Origin: Victivallis lenta
Lineage (GTDB): Bacteria; Verrucomicrobiota; Lentisphaeria; Victivallales; Victivallaceae
NCBI RefSeq assembly: GCF_009695545.1
Contig: NZ_VUNS01000006.1
Location: forward strand, 124,001-188,000
Reading direction: 5' to 3'
Length of the DNA stretch: 64,000 nt
Shown: piece after piece, positions 8,981 through 16,987 of the stretch
How the letters are laid out: every line of letters begins with the position of its first letter
How positions within the stretch are numbered: position 1 is the stretch's first letter
Made by a program: the position numbers and the translations under genes
The notes under the pieces: generated by a model
What the model was told of the DNA's origin: nothing
The model's input: the letters and a program-made list of their open reading frames with translations, nothing else
Database searches by the model: none

Positions 8981-9930
8981 TGGTTCACCTCCCGGGTCAG
9001 GTATCGTTCGGCGATCCGGCGGACTCCGGCCCGGATCGCGCGGCTGCTGTAAGTCGCGCCGGTCACCGCATCGACTTCGCGGAACAGCGCCTGCTTCGGC
9101 GTCAGGCCGTTCCAGCTGCTGAAGAACGGGTCTTCGCGGACGAAATCCAGATAGGCCGGCGTCTCCTGATTGGCGCCGATCAATATGCCGGCGACGGTGC
9201 CGTCCGCCCGGAGCGCGAGGGCGAGCTCGATGGTGTCCGCGAAAGCGGTGGTGCGTTCCGTATCGCCGTTTTCGAGCAGCAGCATGCCGAGTTCGGTTCC
9301 GTCGGCGGCGAGAATCCGGCAGTCGGGGCCGCCGCACGGCAGCAGTTCCGCGTAATCCGGGAACAATTTTTTCAGTTGGCCGTCGAATTGCGGCAACCGC
9401 ATGGCCGCCGGGTTGCTCTGCGCCGCCGGTTTCGGGGCGAGCGCGGTCCTGGCGGCATTGCGGACTCCGGCGATGACGGCGCGGCTGCTGTAAGTCGCAC
9501 GGGTCACGGTGTCGACTTTCTTTTCGGCGGCTTCGGCGAGTTTGAGGCCGTTCCAGCGACGGAAGAACTTCATGCGGGACAGACGGGCCAGATAGGCGGG
9601 CGTTTCGCGGTTTTTGCCGGGCAGGACTCCCGCAATCCGGCCGTCCGCGCCGGTGACGACGCCGACCTCGATGCTGCCGCCGTAACCGTCGGTGCGCGGA
9701 AAGCGCGCGGCGTCCTCGAGGTGGAGTTTTCCGAGCTCTTTGCCGGAACCGTCGAGCAGCCGATATGTGAATGCGTCGGCGGCAGTGACGGATTCGCAGG
9801 CTGGAAACAGCTTGAGCAGTCCGGTGCGGAATTCCGCCGGTACGTCGAGTGACGGCCCGTTACCTTTCGTTCCCGCGGTGGCGAACAGCAGTGTCCCCGC
9901 GGCCAGCAGCAATGTCGCTTTATGCTTCAT
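8977..9930 (-). CDS. Secreted tandem FMN-binding domain protein
   Basis: A 317-residue protein with an N-terminal signal sequence and two FMN_bind domains (about residues 30-160 and 175-310). The second carries the flavinylation motif VDAVTGATYSS, where ApbE attaches FMN to the Thr of the [ST]GAT core. The first has VDTVTRATYSS, with Arg in place of Gly. Each domain repeats the segment 'ETPAYL...FF..WNGL'. Such proteins carry electrons outside the cytoplasm. As first gene of the CobN/ExbB operon it may supply electrons to the envelope system. ATG 9930 is preferred over a TTG one codon upstream. No apbE is seen in the window. Confidence 0.85.
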   Translation of the reverse strand: MKHKATLLLAAGTLLFATAGTKGNGPSLDVPAEFRTGLLKLFPACESVTAADAFTYRLLDGSGKELGKLHLEDAARFPRTDGYGGSIEVGVVTGADGRIAGVLPGKNRETPAYLARLSRMKFFRRWNGLKLAEAAEKKVDTVTRATYSSRAVIAGVRNAARTALAPKPAAQSNPAAMRLPQFDGQLKKLFPDYAELLPCGGPDCRILAADGTELGMLLLENGDTERTTAFADTIELALALRADGTVAGILIGANQETPAYLDFVREDPFFSSWNGLTPKQALFREVDAVTGATYSSRAIRAGVRRIAERYLTREVNQ

Positions 9931-9954
9931 CAACCCGGTTCTTTTGGCTTTTGT

Positions 9955-9970
9955 ATTAGTTTGGTCTAAT
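9955..9970 (-). promoter_or_regulatory. ATTAG-N6-CTAAT operator-like box, copy 1
   Basis: ATTAGTTTGGTCTAAT has perfect 5-base inverted arms around six bases, 25 bases upstream of the FMN-binding gene start. The TTAG...CTAA half-sites resemble DtxR/MntR-type metal-regulator boxes. A second copy with the same spacing lies about 98 bases further upstream. Which regulator binds is inference. Confidence 0.55.
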
Positions 9971-9982
9971 TTTGTTTGCGTT

Positions 9983-10006
9983 AAAAAAACAGTCGTTCTT
10001 CGACTG
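9983..10006 (-). terminator. Rho-independent terminator downstream of the sanA-like gene
   Basis: Read on the minus strand, CAGTCG AAGAA CGACTG forms a six-pair stem followed directly by seven T. It lies after the sanA-like stop and before the FMN-binding operon. A promoter-like pair (TTGCAT, 16 bases, TATATT on the minus strand) lies just upstream of it, so it could also act as an attenuator in the leader of the FMN-binding/CobN operon. Confidence 0.6.
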
Positions 10007-10052
10007 CTTCTGCATAATATAGTTGCGGAAGAGAAAAATGCAATAGCGTATT

Positions 10053-10068
10053 ATTAGATTAATCTAAT
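10053..10068 (-). promoter_or_regulatory. ATTAG-N6-CTAAT operator-like box, copy 2 (perfect palindrome)
   Basis: ATTAGATTAATCTAAT is a perfect 16-base palindrome. It overlaps the last codons and stop of the sanA-like gene and lies upstream of a promoter-like pair directed to the FMN-binding/CobN operon. Together with copy 1 it brackets that promoter, a layout suited to repression by a dimeric metal-sensing regulator. Confidence 0.6.
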
Positions 10069-10774
10069 TTTCTTTGAGGCCGTTTTTCGCGGTGCTCACC
10101 GGAACTGGTTCGCCGAGAAAATGCGGTTCTCGTCCGATGGCGACGTCGAGGAGCGCGAGCACACGGGAAAAGGCTTCGCGCAGGTGGTTGCGGAGCCGGA
10201 ACCGCTTCTGTGCGACGTCGCGCGCGGCGAAGCCGATCGCGTCGATGCCGTGGTGCCCGGCGAGATACAGCGCGCGTTTGCAGTGGAACTCCTGGGAGAT
10301 GATGGTGAGCCGGGTCTGCCCGAACACCCGGCGGGCGCGGCTGACCGAATCGAGGGTGCGGAATCCGGCGAAATCCTCGAAGATGTCTTCCGGCTTCACG
10401 CCTTTTTTCTCGAGCGCCCGGCGCATGGCGGCCGGTTCGTTGTACTCCTTCCGGCTGTTGTCGCCGGAGACGATGATCTTGCGGACCTTTCCGGCGTGAT
10501 AGAGTGCGGCAGCCGCTTCGATGCGGTATTGGAAGTAGGCGTTCGGTCCGTAACGGCCGTCCGGTGCGGTGCCGAGCAGGAGGCCGACTTCGCGCGGCTC
10601 GATTGCGTCGATGCTGTCGCTGACCCGGCTGCCGCAGCGTTCGACGACGGCGTGCGCATGAAGAATCAGCGATGCGGCGCCCAGGCAGAGGAGCGCTGCT
10701 CCCGCCGATGCGAAGCGGATGAAGCGGCGGCGCGGAAGGCGCCGGAGCTGTTCGCGGATGCCGCGCATCGTCAT
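10064..10774 (-). CDS. sanA: SanA/YdcF-like DUF218 membrane protein
   Basis: A 236-residue protein with a basic N terminus, one membrane helix (about residues 20-43) and a DUF218 domain. Family-typical segments visible are VGLLLGTAP, IIVSGDN and LTIISQEFHCKRALYLA. E. coli SanA contributes to envelope barrier function and vancomycin exclusion; the chemistry is not known. The gene begins one base after the AmrS-like gene ends, so they are co-transcribed. Its stop overlaps the perfect palindrome at 10053-10068. Confidence 0.85.
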   Translation of the reverse strand: MTMRGIREQLRRLPRRRFIRFASAGAALLCLGAASLILHAHAVVERCGSRVSDSIDAIEPREVGLLLGTAPDGRYGPNAYFQYRIEAAAALYHAGKVRKIIVSGDNSRKEYNEPAAMRRALEKKGVKPEDIFEDFAGFRTLDSVSRARRVFGQTRLTIISQEFHCKRALYLAGHHGIDAIGFAARDVAQKRFRLRNHLREAFSRVLALLDVAIGREPHFLGEPVPVSTAKNGLKEN

Positions 10775-10775
10775 C

Positions 10776-11654
10776 TCAGATATTCCCGAGCCGGACGTTC
10801 CGGAAACCGCGTTCGAGCGCCCGGTCGCGGAGTGCGTGCAGAAGCGCGGCCGGAGTCCGCGGGCTCTGCCGGTAGTGGTAGGCCGGAAAATATGCGTTGA
10901 AGTGCAGCGGGGTATCGGTCCCGAGGGCCGCTTCGACCCAGTCCAGATACGCCTCCTGCTGCTCCGGCGAATCGTTCCGCCCCGGAATCACGAGATTGGT
11001 CAGCTCAAGGTGGCCGCCGGCCTCGTTTTTAAAGATTTCGCAGGCGGTTCTGACCGGCGCGAGCGATCCGCCGCACATCGACTCGTAGAACTCCTCGCTG
11101 AACCCCTTGACGTCGATGTTGGCGGCATCGACGAGCGGATAAAGCGCGCGTGCCGGTTCCGGCTCGATGAAGCCGTTGGTGACCAGTACGGTTCTGAGAC
11201 CCGACGCGCGCGCCAGCTTCGCGATATCCATCGCGTATTCGATCCAGAGGGTCGGCTCGTTGTAGGTCAGCGAGATCGACGGGCAGTCGTTTGCCGCCGC
11301 GAGCGAAACCGTCTCGCGCGGCGTCAGGATTCTCCAGTCGCCGTTCGCGTTGTAGGTTCCGTGCGAAAGCGAGCTGTTCTGGCAGAAGCAGCAGTCGAGG
11401 TTGCAGCCGAATGCGCCGAGCGAAAGCGTCCGGGTGCCGGGCAGGAAGTTCATGAGCGGTTTCTTCTCGATCGGATCGATTGCGACGGCGGCCGGCCGGG
11501 CGTAGGAGAGCGCATGCAGTTCGCCCGCCGCGTTGCAGCGCATCCGGCACCAGCCGGCGCCCCCGGGCGTGATTACGCAGCGCCGCGGGCAGAGATCGCA
11601 GCGCACCGCTCCCTCCGGGAGCCGGGTGTAGAATCTGGCGGGATTGTCCGGCAT
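10776..11654 (-). CDS. amrS: AmmeMemoRadiSam-type radical SAM protein (AmrS-like)
   Basis: A 292-residue radical SAM protein with CNLDCCFC (CX3CX2C) at about residues 84-91 and an N-terminal Cys-rich stretch (RCDLCPRRC...WCRMRC) typical of AmrS and of glycyl-radical activating-enzyme relatives. Downstream SISLTYNEPTLW and TVLVTNGF are also family-typical. AmrS is usually linked to AMMECR1 and Memo partners, which are not seen here. The substrate is unknown. It is the first gene of a two-gene unit with the SanA-like gene and diverges from hisE. Confidence 0.85.
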   Translation of the reverse strand: MPDNPARFYTRLPEGAVRCDLCPRRCVITPGGAGWCRMRCNAAGELHALSYARPAAVAIDPIEKKPLMNFLPGTRTLSLGAFGCNLDCCFCQNSSLSHGTYNANGDWRILTPRETVSLAAANDCPSISLTYNEPTLWIEYAMDIAKLARASGLRTVLVTNGFIEPEPARALYPLVDAANIDVKGFSEEFYESMCGGSLAPVRTACEIFKNEAGGHLELTNLVIPGRNDSPEQQEAYLDWVEAALGTDTPLHFNAYFPAYHYRQSPRTPAALLHALRDRALERGFRNVRLGNI

Positions 11655-11692
11655 CGGGTGTCCTCCGTATCTGAATCATCCCGGAAAATAAT

Positions 11693-11727
11693 CCGGCTTC
11701 CGGTTTTTTTCAACCCCCGGGAGCCGG
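11693..11727. other. Inverted repeat between divergent amrS and hisE
   Basis: CCGGCTTCCGG and CCGGGAGCCGG pair as an 11-pair stem with one G-U, around a T-rich 13-base loop. It lies 39 bases upstream of the amrS start and well upstream of the hisE promoter, so it may fold in the amrS leader RNA. No function can be assigned. Confidence 0.4.
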
Positions 11728-11774
11728 AAAAGAGGAAAAATGTTGCGCTTTTCGGAAAGTCTCGACGGATGTTG

Positions 11775-11803
11775 TTGCTTTTTGGATGGTGCGGGGCTAT
11801 ATT
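11775..11803 (+). promoter_or_regulatory. Predicted promoter of the hisE operon
   Basis: TTGCTT, 17 bases, TATATT, about 48 bases before the hisE ATG. It is a good housekeeping-type match and the only clear promoter before the nine-gene plus-strand operon. Confidence 0.5.
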
Positions 11804-11850
11804 ATCCGCCGTGACGGAACCATATATTTTGAGACAGGGAAATACCGCAG

Positions 11851-12114
11851 ATGAAAACATTTGATGGGTTGTTCGAAGAGCTGAAAGCGAAGGCCGCCGC
11901 CGCCGATCCCGAATCCGGGACGGTCAGGGAGTTGAACCGCGGCAAGCATTTTATCGGGAAAAAGGTGGTCGAAGAGGCCGGAGAGGTCTGGATGGCCGCC
12001 GAATACGAGGGGCGCGAAAAGACCGCCGAGGAGATTTCCCAGCTGCTCTACCACCTGCAGGTCATGATGATCGCGAATGATCTCGAGCTCGAAGACGTTT
12101 ACAGATACCTCTAA
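11851..12114 (+). CDS. hisE: Phosphoribosyl-ATP pyrophosphatase
   Basis: An 87-residue single-domain HisE, hydrolysing phosphoribosyl-ATP to phosphoribosyl-AMP in step two of histidine synthesis. The all-alpha MazG-like fold is recognisable from [14 protein letters not shown] and [14 protein letters not shown], which carry the acidic metal ligands. It is stand-alone rather than fused to HisI. hisG follows after 21 bases, so the first two histidine steps are co-expressed with envelope genes downstream. Confidence 0.93.
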   Translation: MKTFDGLFEELKAKAAAADPESGTVRELNRGKHFIGKKVVEEAGEVWMAAEYEGREKTAEEISQLLYHLQVMMIANDLELEDVYRYL

Positions 12115-12135
12115 AACCCAGGATACTGCTTTATC

Positions 12136-12984
12136 ATGCTGAAATTGGCGATACCGAACAAGGGCGCTCTTTCCGAGGACGCCGTCCGCCTGCTCGGCGA
12201 AGCGGGCTACAAGTGCTCCCGCTCCGGCCGGGAGCTCGTGGTCAGCGACCGCGTGAACGACATTGATTTCGTTTTTCTGCGTCCGCGCGACATCGCGCTC
12301 TACGTCGGCGACGGGGTCCTCGACCTCGGCATTACCGGGCGCGACCTGAAGGAGGACAGCGGCGCCGACGTCATCGAGCTCTTTCCGCTCGGCTTCGGCC
12401 GTTCGCGCTTCTGCTTCGCGGTCCCGAAGGAGTCGGGGCTGACCGTCGAAAAGCTCGGCGGGCTGCGCATCGCGACCTCGTATCCCGAGCTGCTGCGCCG
12501 GAACCTCGAGAAGCGGAATCTGAAGTGCCCGATCGTCCGTCTCGACGGTGCGGTCGAGATTTCGATCCGCCTCGGCGTGGCGGATGCGATCGCCGACGTG
12601 GTCGAGTCCGGCGCGACGCTGACCGAGGCCGGGCTGGTGGTGACCGGAGAACCGATGCTCTGCTCCGAAGCCGTCCTGATCGGGCGCTCGCCGGAGCTGC
12701 AGGAGTGTCACGAGGTGAAAAAGCTCATTGCGCGGCTGCGCGGCATCATCGTCGCCGGCAGCTATGCGATGATGGAGTACGACATTCCGCGCTCGGCGCT
12801 CGAGGCGGCCTGTTCGATCACTCCCGGAATCGAGTCGCCGACCGTCGCGCCGCTGTCGAATCCGGACTGGGTCGCCGTCAAGTCGATGGTGCTCCGCAAG
12901 GAGTGCAACCGGATCATGGACGAGCTTTATGAAATCGGCGCGCGCGGAATTATCGTGACGGATATCCGCTCCTGCCGGCTTTGA
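12136..12984 (+). CDS. hisG: ATP phosphoribosyltransferase, long form
   Basis: A 282-residue HisG catalysing the first committed step of histidine biosynthesis. The N-terminal LKLAIPNKG and the PRPP-binding region DAIADVVESGATLTEAGL are clear. The C-terminal part (about residues 208-282) matches the HisG_C regulatory domain, making this the long form that needs no HisZ and is normally feedback-inhibited by histidine. Confidence 0.95.
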   Translation: MLKLAIPNKGALSEDAVRLLGEAGYKCSRSGRELVVSDRVNDIDFVFLRPRDIALYVGDGVLDLGITGRDLKEDSGADVIELFPLGFGRSRFCFAVPKESGLTVEKLGGLRIATSYPELLRRNLEKRNLKCPIVRLDGAVEISIRLGVADAIADVVESGATLTEAGLVVTGEPMLCSEAVLIGRSPELQECHEVKKLIARLRGIIVAGSYAMMEYDIPRSALEAACSITPGIESPTVAPLSNPDWVAVKSMVLRKECNRIMDELYEIGARGIIVTDIRSCRL

Positions 12985-13012
12985 GCATATCGGGAAGGAA
13001 GACGGTTCGAAA

Positions 13013-13990
13013 ATGAAAAAGACGATTCTTGAGCGGGCCCGCGAAGTGTTCGATACCGAAGTCTGCGGCGTCAACGCGGTGCGGGACAATCTCGGCGAAT
13101 CCTTCGAGGCGCTGGTCGATCGCTGCATGCGGACGCTTTCGTCCGGCGGAAAGCTGGTCCTGACCGGCGTCGGCAAGAGCGGGTATATCGGCAAGAAGAT
13201 CGCGGCGACGCTGTCGAGCGTCGGCTCCCCGGCGGTGTTCATGCACCCGGTGGAGGCGCGTCACGGCGACCTCGGCATCATGCAGAAGAACGACCTCCTG
13301 ATCGCGCTGTCGTATTCGGGGGAGACCGAGGAGCTGCTCGTTGTGCTGACTCCGGCGAAGCGGCTCGGGGTCGAGCTCGTTTCGATCACCGCCAGCCGGA
13401 CGTCGAGCCTCGGCCGGATGAGCGACCTCGTGGTCGAAATGCCGGTGCCGAAAGAGGCTTGTCCGTTCAATCTCGCGCCGACCACGACGACGACCGCGCT
13501 GCTGGTGCTCGGCGATGCCCTGGCCATGGTGCTGCTCGACGAGCACGGTTTTACGAAGAGCGATTACGGCCGGCTTCATCCGGGCGGGGCGATCGGCCGG
13601 ATGGTGACGCTGCGGGCGGGAGATATCATGCGCGGGCGCGACCGTTCGGCGATCGTCTGCGCCGAGGCGACGGTCCGCGACGCGATCATCCGCATGAGCG
13701 GCGCGCGCTGCGGCTCGGCGATCATCGAGGATGGCGATCGCCGGCTGCTCGGAATCTTCACCGACGGCGATTTCCGCCGCTGGGCCGAGAAGGATATGTC
13801 GGTACTGGAGCGCGCCATGAGCGAAGTCATGACGCCGCACCCGGTGGCGGTCCATGCCGGACAGCTGGCGGTTGAGGTGCTGAAGGTGCTCGAGAGCCGC
13901 CATATCGACGATATCGTGGTTCTTGACGACGACGACCGTGTCGCCGGCTTTATCGATGTGCAGGATCTGCCCGGCTTGAAACTGATGTAA
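13013..13990 (+). CDS. kdsD: D-arabinose-5-phosphate isomerase (KdsD/KpsF/GutQ family)
   Basis: A 325-residue enzyme converting ribulose 5-phosphate to arabinose 5-phosphate for Kdo and LPS synthesis. The SIS domain (about residues 40-170) shows TGVGKSGYIGKKIAATLSS, HPVEARHGDLG and ALSYSGETEEL. Two CBS domains follow (about 205-325). The length is standard. Its place between hisG and two outer-membrane assembly candidates fits an LPS-bearing cell. Confidence 0.93.
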   Translation: MKKTILERAREVFDTEVCGVNAVRDNLGESFEALVDRCMRTLSSGGKLVLTGVGKSGYIGKKIAATLSSVGSPAVFMHPVEARHGDLGIMQKNDLLIALSYSGETEELLVVLTPAKRLGVELVSITASRTSSLGRMSDLVVEMPVPKEACPFNLAPTTTTTALLVLGDALAMVLLDEHGFTKSDYGRLHPGGAIGRMVTLRAGDIMRGRDRSAIVCAEATVRDAIIRMSGARCGSAIIEDGDRRLLGIFTDGDFRRWAEKDMSVLERAMSEVMTPHPVAVHAGQLAVEVLKVLESRHIDDIVVLDDDDRVAGFIDVQDLPGLKLM

Positions 13991-14013
13991 ATTTTCCGGA
14001 ATTCGGAGGCAGC

Positions 14014-15117
14014 ATGGACAATTGCAGACGCTGGATGCTGGTCGCGGTTTTTCTGGTCGGTTCGTTCGCGCTGCGGGCGGACGACCGGGAGGCGACCGAC
14101 AGTTACCGGCTCGGCCGCGAGGCGTATGAGAAGGAGGACTACCGCACGGCTTCGAAGAGATTCGAAGACGCCGAATTGTACGCCGATTCGGCGGTGGTGA
14201 AGTCCAACGCGCTCCGCGCCCGGATCGCCGCGCTGCAGATGTGCGGGCTGCCGTACCAGGAGTTCGAAGCGATTGAGCGGATGCTGACCGAGTATCCGGA
14301 GTATGCCGATTTCGTTTCGCTGATCGACCGGGAGTATGCGCTCGCGAAGATGTACGACGACGGCGTCCGCGAACCGGCGTTCTGGAGTTTGCGCTGGATT
14401 CCGTGGCTGGTCGGCGACGACAAGAGCATCGAGATTTACCGCAAGGCGCTTGAGCGCGCGCCGTTTTCGGAGCGCGCGCCGCAGGCCCGGCTCCGGCTGG
14501 CCTATCTGCTCGACCAGAAAGGCGAGGTGAAGGAGTCTCTCGCCGAGCTGCGCCGGATCATTCAGGAGTTTCCGGATTCGCCCGAGTGCGAGCTGGCCTA
14601 CCTTGCGCTCGGCAACGGGCTTTTCGAGCTCTCCCGCCGCGGCGACGGCGACGCGCGCTATGCGCGCGAGGCCTACGACGTGTTCCGGGAGTTCCAGAAC
14701 AAATATCCCGATGCGCCGGAGAATGACTTTGTGCGCACGATCCTTGCGCAGAGCCGCGACATTCAGGCGGAACGGCTGCTGACGATCGCCGATTTCTATG
14801 AAAGTTCCGGGCGCAGGGAGGCGGCCGAACGTTATCTGGCCCGGATTCTGAAGGAGTTTCCCGACACCGGGGCCGCCGCGGATTCCGAACGCCGCCTGGT
14901 GGAGCTCGACAAGAGCTTCGTCCCCGACGATTTCCAGGTCGGCGCCGAGCCGCGGCTGCAGCGCTATCCGGCCTACAAACTGCCGGAGGAGTCCGGCAAG
15001 CTGCTGATTGTTCCGGGCCGCGGAAACCGCAAATATCTGCTGCCGGTCTACGATCTCGGGCTCGGGAAGAAAGATGATCCGCCCGCCGTGGCGACCGGAA
15101 AAGGGGAGGCGAAATGA
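14014..15117 (+). CDS. Secreted TPR protein, BamD/YfiO-like
   Basis: A 367-residue protein with an N-terminal signal sequence (cleavage near ALRA-DD) and repeated TPR-like helices: a YRLGREAYEKEDYRTASKRF pair near the start, a central block with RLAYLLDQKGEVKESLAELR, and another ending in AERYLARILKEFPDTGAA. Such repeats are typical of BamD-like outer-membrane assembly lipoproteins, although no lipobox Cys is evident. Its end overlaps the LptE-like gene by four bases, which supports an envelope-assembly role. Confidence 0.7.
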   Translation: MDNCRRWMLVAVFLVGSFALRADDREATDSYRLGREAYEKEDYRTASKRFEDAELYADSAVVKSNALRARIAALQMCGLPYQEFEAIERMLTEYPEYADFVSLIDREYALAKMYDDGVREPAFWSLRWIPWLVGDDKSIEIYRKALERAPFSERAPQARLRLAYLLDQKGEVKESLAELRRIIQEFPDSPECELAYLALGNGLFELSRRGDGDARYAREAYDVFREFQNKYPDAPENDFVRTILAQSRDIQAERLLTIADFYESSGRREAAERYLARILKEFPDTGAAADSERRLVELDKSFVPDDFQVGAEPRLQRYPAYKLPEESGKLLIVPGRGNRKYLLPVYDLGLGKKDDPPAVATGKGEAK

Positions 15118-15635
15118 GGAAGATTCATCTGGCCGCGCTGGCGGCGTTTCTGCTGGTTGTCTGCGGCGGATGCGGATACCGGGTCGGGAGTCTCATGCAT
15201 CCGCAGATCAAAACCGTGGCGGTCGCTCCGGTCCAGAACGAGACGGTCGAATACAATCTGACCGCGCAGGTCCGCAATCTGCTCTGCGAACGTTTTATGG
15301 TCGACGGTTCGCTGAAGCTCGTCGACGAGAAGGAGGCGGACTGCATCGTCTATGCCCGGGTGACCGACGTGCGTTTCGCCGAGGTGTCGTGGGCGAAAAA
15401 CGACAAGGACCGGGACGATATTTTCCTGCCGAACGAGTGGAGCGTCACCCTGACGATCGAATATTCGGTCATCATTCCGGGGCGGGTGCAGCCGCTGGTC
15501 GCGGCGAGGAAGGTCACCGGCACCGCGAATTTCGAGACCGGCCCGGACCAGATGATCGGCCGGCTCAACGGCGTCCGGCAGGCCGCCTACGATGCGTCTA
15601 AAAATGTCGTATCCTCGTTTACCGAAGGGTGGTAA
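15114..15635 (+). CDS. lptE: LptE-like outer-membrane lipoprotein
   Basis: A 173-residue lipoprotein with a signal peptide ending in a lipobox (VVCGGC) and the sequence GYRVGSLMHPQIKTVAVAPVQNET, as in the LptE/LPS-assembly lipoprotein family. LptE plugs LptD at the outer membrane during LPS insertion. Sequence conservation in this family is low, so the call rests on the lipobox, the early GYR segment, the length and the neighbouring kdsD and TPR genes. Confidence 0.75.
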   Translation: MRKIHLAALAAFLLVVCGGCGYRVGSLMHPQIKTVAVAPVQNETVEYNLTAQVRNLLCERFMVDGSLKLVDEKEADCIVYARVTDVRFAEVSWAKNDKDRDDIFLPNEWSVTLTIEYSVIIPGRVQPLVAARKVTGTANFETGPDQMIGRLNGVRQAAYDASKNVVSSFTEGW

Positions 15636-15674
15636 AGGCGTTTCCGGCGGAGAGGAAGGGGCGCGTTTGTTAAT

Positions 15675-16976
15675 ATGGTGATCGGTTTTGCCAAAAAAGG
15701 GCAGTCGCTGTTTATCCTGTCGTTTGCCGCGCTGATTTTCTGCGGAACGCTCCTGCTGAAGCTCCCGTGGGCTTTTCATGGCCATCTGGCCTGGGTGGAC
15801 GCCTATTTCACGGCCACGAGCGCGGTTTGCGTAACGGGGCTGTCGTCTGTGGCGACCGGTAAATTCACGCTTTTCGGGCAGCTGGTCATCCTCGGGCTGA
15901 TCCAGCTCGGCGGCATCGGCATCATGACGCTCTCTGCTTCGATCCTGCTGCTGATCGGGCGCGGGCTGTCGTTCAGCAACACGCTGCTGATCTCGAACCT
16001 CTCGGACAATTTTTCCCTGCGCGGCACGGAGGGACTGACCCGGACGGTCATTCAGTATACGCTGGTCAGCGAAGGCATCGGTTTCTTTCTGCTGCTGCCC
16101 GGTTTCTGGGCGAAGTATCCATTGCCCGAAGCGGTCTGGTACTCTTTTTTTCATGCGGTCTCGGCGTTCTGCAACGCCGGGCTCTCCCCGTTCCCGGACA
16201 GCCTGATCGGACAGACCCGCTGGACTCAGATGACGGTTGCCGGGCTGATCATCCTCGGCGGACTCGGCGTCTATGTGATTTACGATTTGCTGATGGTGTT
16301 CCGGCACAAGCAGTACCGGCTCCGGGTCCATTCCCGGGTCGTGCTTGTCGCAACGCTGATCCTGATTGCCGCCGGAACCGTGCTCCTGTGGCTGAACGGC
16401 TATGTGCGGGAGACCGGCCTCAGCTGGTACGACGCGTTTTTTCAGTCTGTCACGGCGCGGACCGCCGGATTCAATTCGGTGGATATCGGTGAACTGCCGG
16501 CGGAGAGCCTGACGCTGATCATCATCCTGATGCTGATCGGCGGCGCGCCGGGGTCGACGGCGGGCGGCATGAAGGTCAGCACCGTCGCTCTGGCCGTCTC
16601 TTCGATCATCGGAACCTTCAAGGGCAATGCGGATGTGCAGATGTTCAAGCGGACGATCCCGATTGCGAACGTCCTGCGCGCCTACACGATCATCGTGACC
16701 TTCATCCTGCTGACCTGCGCCGGGGCGATTTTCCTGCACATGCTGACGCCGGAACGGTTTGCGATGATGGAGTGCTTCTTCGAATCCGCGTCGGCGATCA
16801 GCACGACCGGGCTGTCGACGGGGGCGACTTCGAGCCTGACTTCGTTCGGCAAGATCTATCTGGCGTGTTATATGTTCGTCGGCCGCATCGGGCCGTTCAC
16901 GGTAATGCTGTTCCTGCTCAGCCGGGAGAAGAAGCGGCGGCTGCGCTATCCGGAAGAGCGCATCATCATAGGTTAG
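15675..16976 (+). CDS. ktrB: Potassium uptake channel subunit, KtrB/TrkH family
   Basis: A 433-residue polytopic protein with the four membrane-pore-membrane repeats of the Trk/Ktr family; selectivity-loop segments include AVCVTGLSSV, SAFCNAGLSP, TARTAGFNSV and SAISTTGLST. The size fits KtrB rather than the longer TrkH. It imports K+ (often Na+-coupled) under control of the RCK subunit encoded 11 bases downstream. The Shine-Dalgarno-like GGAGAGGAAGGGG lies somewhat far from the ATG. Confidence 0.9.
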   Translation: MVIGFAKKGQSLFILSFAALIFCGTLLLKLPWAFHGHLAWVDAYFTATSAVCVTGLSSVATGKFTLFGQLVILGLIQLGGIGIMTLSASILLLIGRGLSFSNTLLISNLSDNFSLRGTEGLTRTVIQYTLVSEGIGFFLLLPGFWAKYPLPEAVWYSFFHAVSAFCNAGLSPFPDSLIGQTRWTQMTVAGLIILGGLGVYVIYDLLMVFRHKQYRLRVHSRVVLVATLILIAAGTVLLWLNGYVRETGLSWYDAFFQSVTARTAGFNSVDIGELPAESLTLIIILMLIGGAPGSTAGGMKVSTVALAVSSIIGTFKGNADVQMFKRTIPIANVLRAYTIIVTFILLTCAGAIFLHMLTPERFAMMECFFESASAISTTGLSTGATSSLTSFGKIYLACYMFVGRIGPFTVMLFLLSREKKRRLRYPEERIIIG

Positions 16977-16987
16977 GAGTTTGACAT

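Noticed and set aside
5725-9930. TonB-dependent receptor or HmuY-like haemophore within the CobN/ExbB operon
   Set aside because: I looked because of the hmu-like layout; none of the eight genes has plug/barrel or HmuY-like features.
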